NCBI RefSeq assembly: GCF_009789675.1
Contig: NZ_CP046914.1
Location: 682,001 to 746,000, forward strand
Source: Paraburkholderia acidisoli
GTDB lineage: Bacteria; Pseudomonadota; Gammaproteobacteria; Burkholderiales; Burkholderiaceae
DNA: 64,000 nt
Reading direction: 5' to 3'
Shown: positions 63,384 through 64,000 of the stretch, piece by piece
Layout of the letters: each line of letters starts with the position of its first letter
Numbering within the stretch: the first letter of the stretch is position 1
Made by a program: the position numbers and the translations under genes
Notes under the pieces: model-generated
Database searches by the model: none
Told to the model about the DNA's origin: nothing
The model's input: only the letters and a program-made list of their open reading frames with translations

Positions 63384-64000
63384 TCACATCGGGAAACCCA
63401 TGGCCTTGATGCCTTTGATCCAGGCGCGCTTCCAGCCACCTTCGGCGTCGGCGCCGTCGAAGGCATGGAACGTGACTTTCGCGGCCAGCCAGCGCACCGG
63501 TTCGGGCGGAATATACGTGGGGCTCAGCTTTGCGATATCGAGTTCGCGCTCGGGACTCTCCCGATCGAACAGGATATTGAGGCCCATGAATGCGCCGAAG
63601 CGGCTCGCGGCCACGCCGAATCCCGTATAGCCCGCGACGAATACCGCTTTATCGCCGAGGTAGCGTTTTGCGAACACCGACCCGCGCGAGCAGTAATCGA
63701 TCGGTCCGCCCCAGGCGTGCGAGAAACGCACGTCGGCGAGTTGCGGAAACGTACGATAAAAGGCCTGCGCGAGGCGATAGTAAGTTTCCGCCTGCTGGTC
63801 CTGCGGCGGGTTGGGGTCGCCGTCGAAGTGATAACTCACCAGACCGCCGAAGATGATGTTGTTGTTCTTCGTGAGGCGGAAGTAATTGAGCTGCGTGCGC
63901 GTATCGTAAATGCCCTGGCGGTTTTTCCAGCCGATGCGCGCGAGTTGTTCTTCCGTGAGCGGTTCCGTGGCGAGCACGTGATCGCGCACCTGCAACACAC
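63384..64000 (-). CDS. FAD-dependent oxidoreductase, C-terminal part (truncated by window)
   Basis: The last ~205 residues of a DAO-fold amine oxidase related to PuuB (gamma-glutamylputrescine oxidase) and other glycine-oxidase-like enzymes. Visible: VLATEPLTEEQL, YFRLTKNNNIIFGG, FPQLADVRFSHAWGGPIDY and VFVAGYTGFGVAASRFGA. The FAD-binding N-terminus lies beyond 64000. Transcribed toward the LysR gene 50 bp away, so the two may be one unit. Substrate unknown. Confidence 0.8.
   Translation of the reverse strand, partial: VLQVRDHVLATEPLTEEQLARIGWKNRQGIYDTRTQLNYFRLTKNNNIIFGGLVSYHFDGDPNPPQDQQAETYYRLAQAFYRTFPQLADVRFSHAWGGPIDYCSRGSVFAKRYLGDKAVFVAGYTGFGVAASRFGAFMGLNILFDRESPERELDIAKLSPTYIPPEPVRWLAAKVTFHAFDGADAEGGWKRAWIKGIKAMGFPM

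Overview
The window is high-GC DNA (roughly two thirds G+C by eye) with dense, short-spaced bacterial operons. Its gene families (box-pathway benzoate-CoA ligase, OpcP-type porin, HAE1 RND pump with outer-membrane factor, squalene-hopene cyclase, many LysR/IclR/TetR regulators over sugar and acid catabolism) point to a Burkholderiaceae member, most likely Paraburkholderia or Caballeronia, probably a secondary replicon. The assignment is an inference. No rRNA, tRNA, phage, IS element or CRISPR array was recognised.

Left part (1-13.2 kb): the 3' part of a benzoate-CoA ligase and a coupled alpha/beta hydrolase; then a compact alpha-hydroxyketone quorum-sensing cassette: membrane sensor kinase, overlapping response regulator and a convergent CqsA-type autoinducer synthase. 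A membrane diguanylate cyclase follows, then small stress-type genes (DUF2795-like protein, single receiver domain, PRC-barrel, Rrf2, NADH dehydrogenase-like flavoprotein, DUF1328, secreted esterase).

13.3-25.9 kb is a complete-looking L-rhamnose locus. One minus-strand operon carries mutarotase, lactonase-type amidohydrolase and a RhaTPQS-type ABC importer; a second carries diketo-deoxy-rhamnonate hydrolase, keto-deoxy-sugar-acid dehydrogenase, MFS transporter, L-rhamnonate dehydratase and L-rhamnose 1-dehydrogenase. A LysR gene lies beside the first. Both operons share a 52-bp bipartite upstream element in the same orientation, which suggests co-regulation. A palindromic repeat array sits inside the second operon just before the MFS gene.

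26-33.5 kb: glpR-glpD-glpK-glpF for glycerol use, then maeB (malic enzyme). 33.6-42.7 kb: a LysR gene followed by an 11-bp-phased TTAAA repeat tract, a DinB-like protein, a tiny lipoprotein, and an RND efflux system with a divergent TetR repressor.

42.9-48.5 kb: an IclR regulator followed by cyclase-family hydrolase, SDR, free-hydroxyacid dehydrogenase, AtoE-type short-chain acid transporter, muconolactone-isomerase-like and YciI-like proteins. I know of no described pathway with this composition; it is the best candidate for an undescribed catabolic system. 48.7-55.1 kb: second DUF1328 protein, porin, Tat-exported purple-acid-phosphatase-like enzyme, squalene-hopene cyclase with divergent TetR. 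55.2-59.7 kb: hydroxyproline epimerase plus a three-subunit flavin dehydrogenase and a PAS-AraC regulator. 59.8-64 kb: SDR, NCS1 permease, LysR, and the 3' part of an FAD oxidoreductase running off the end.
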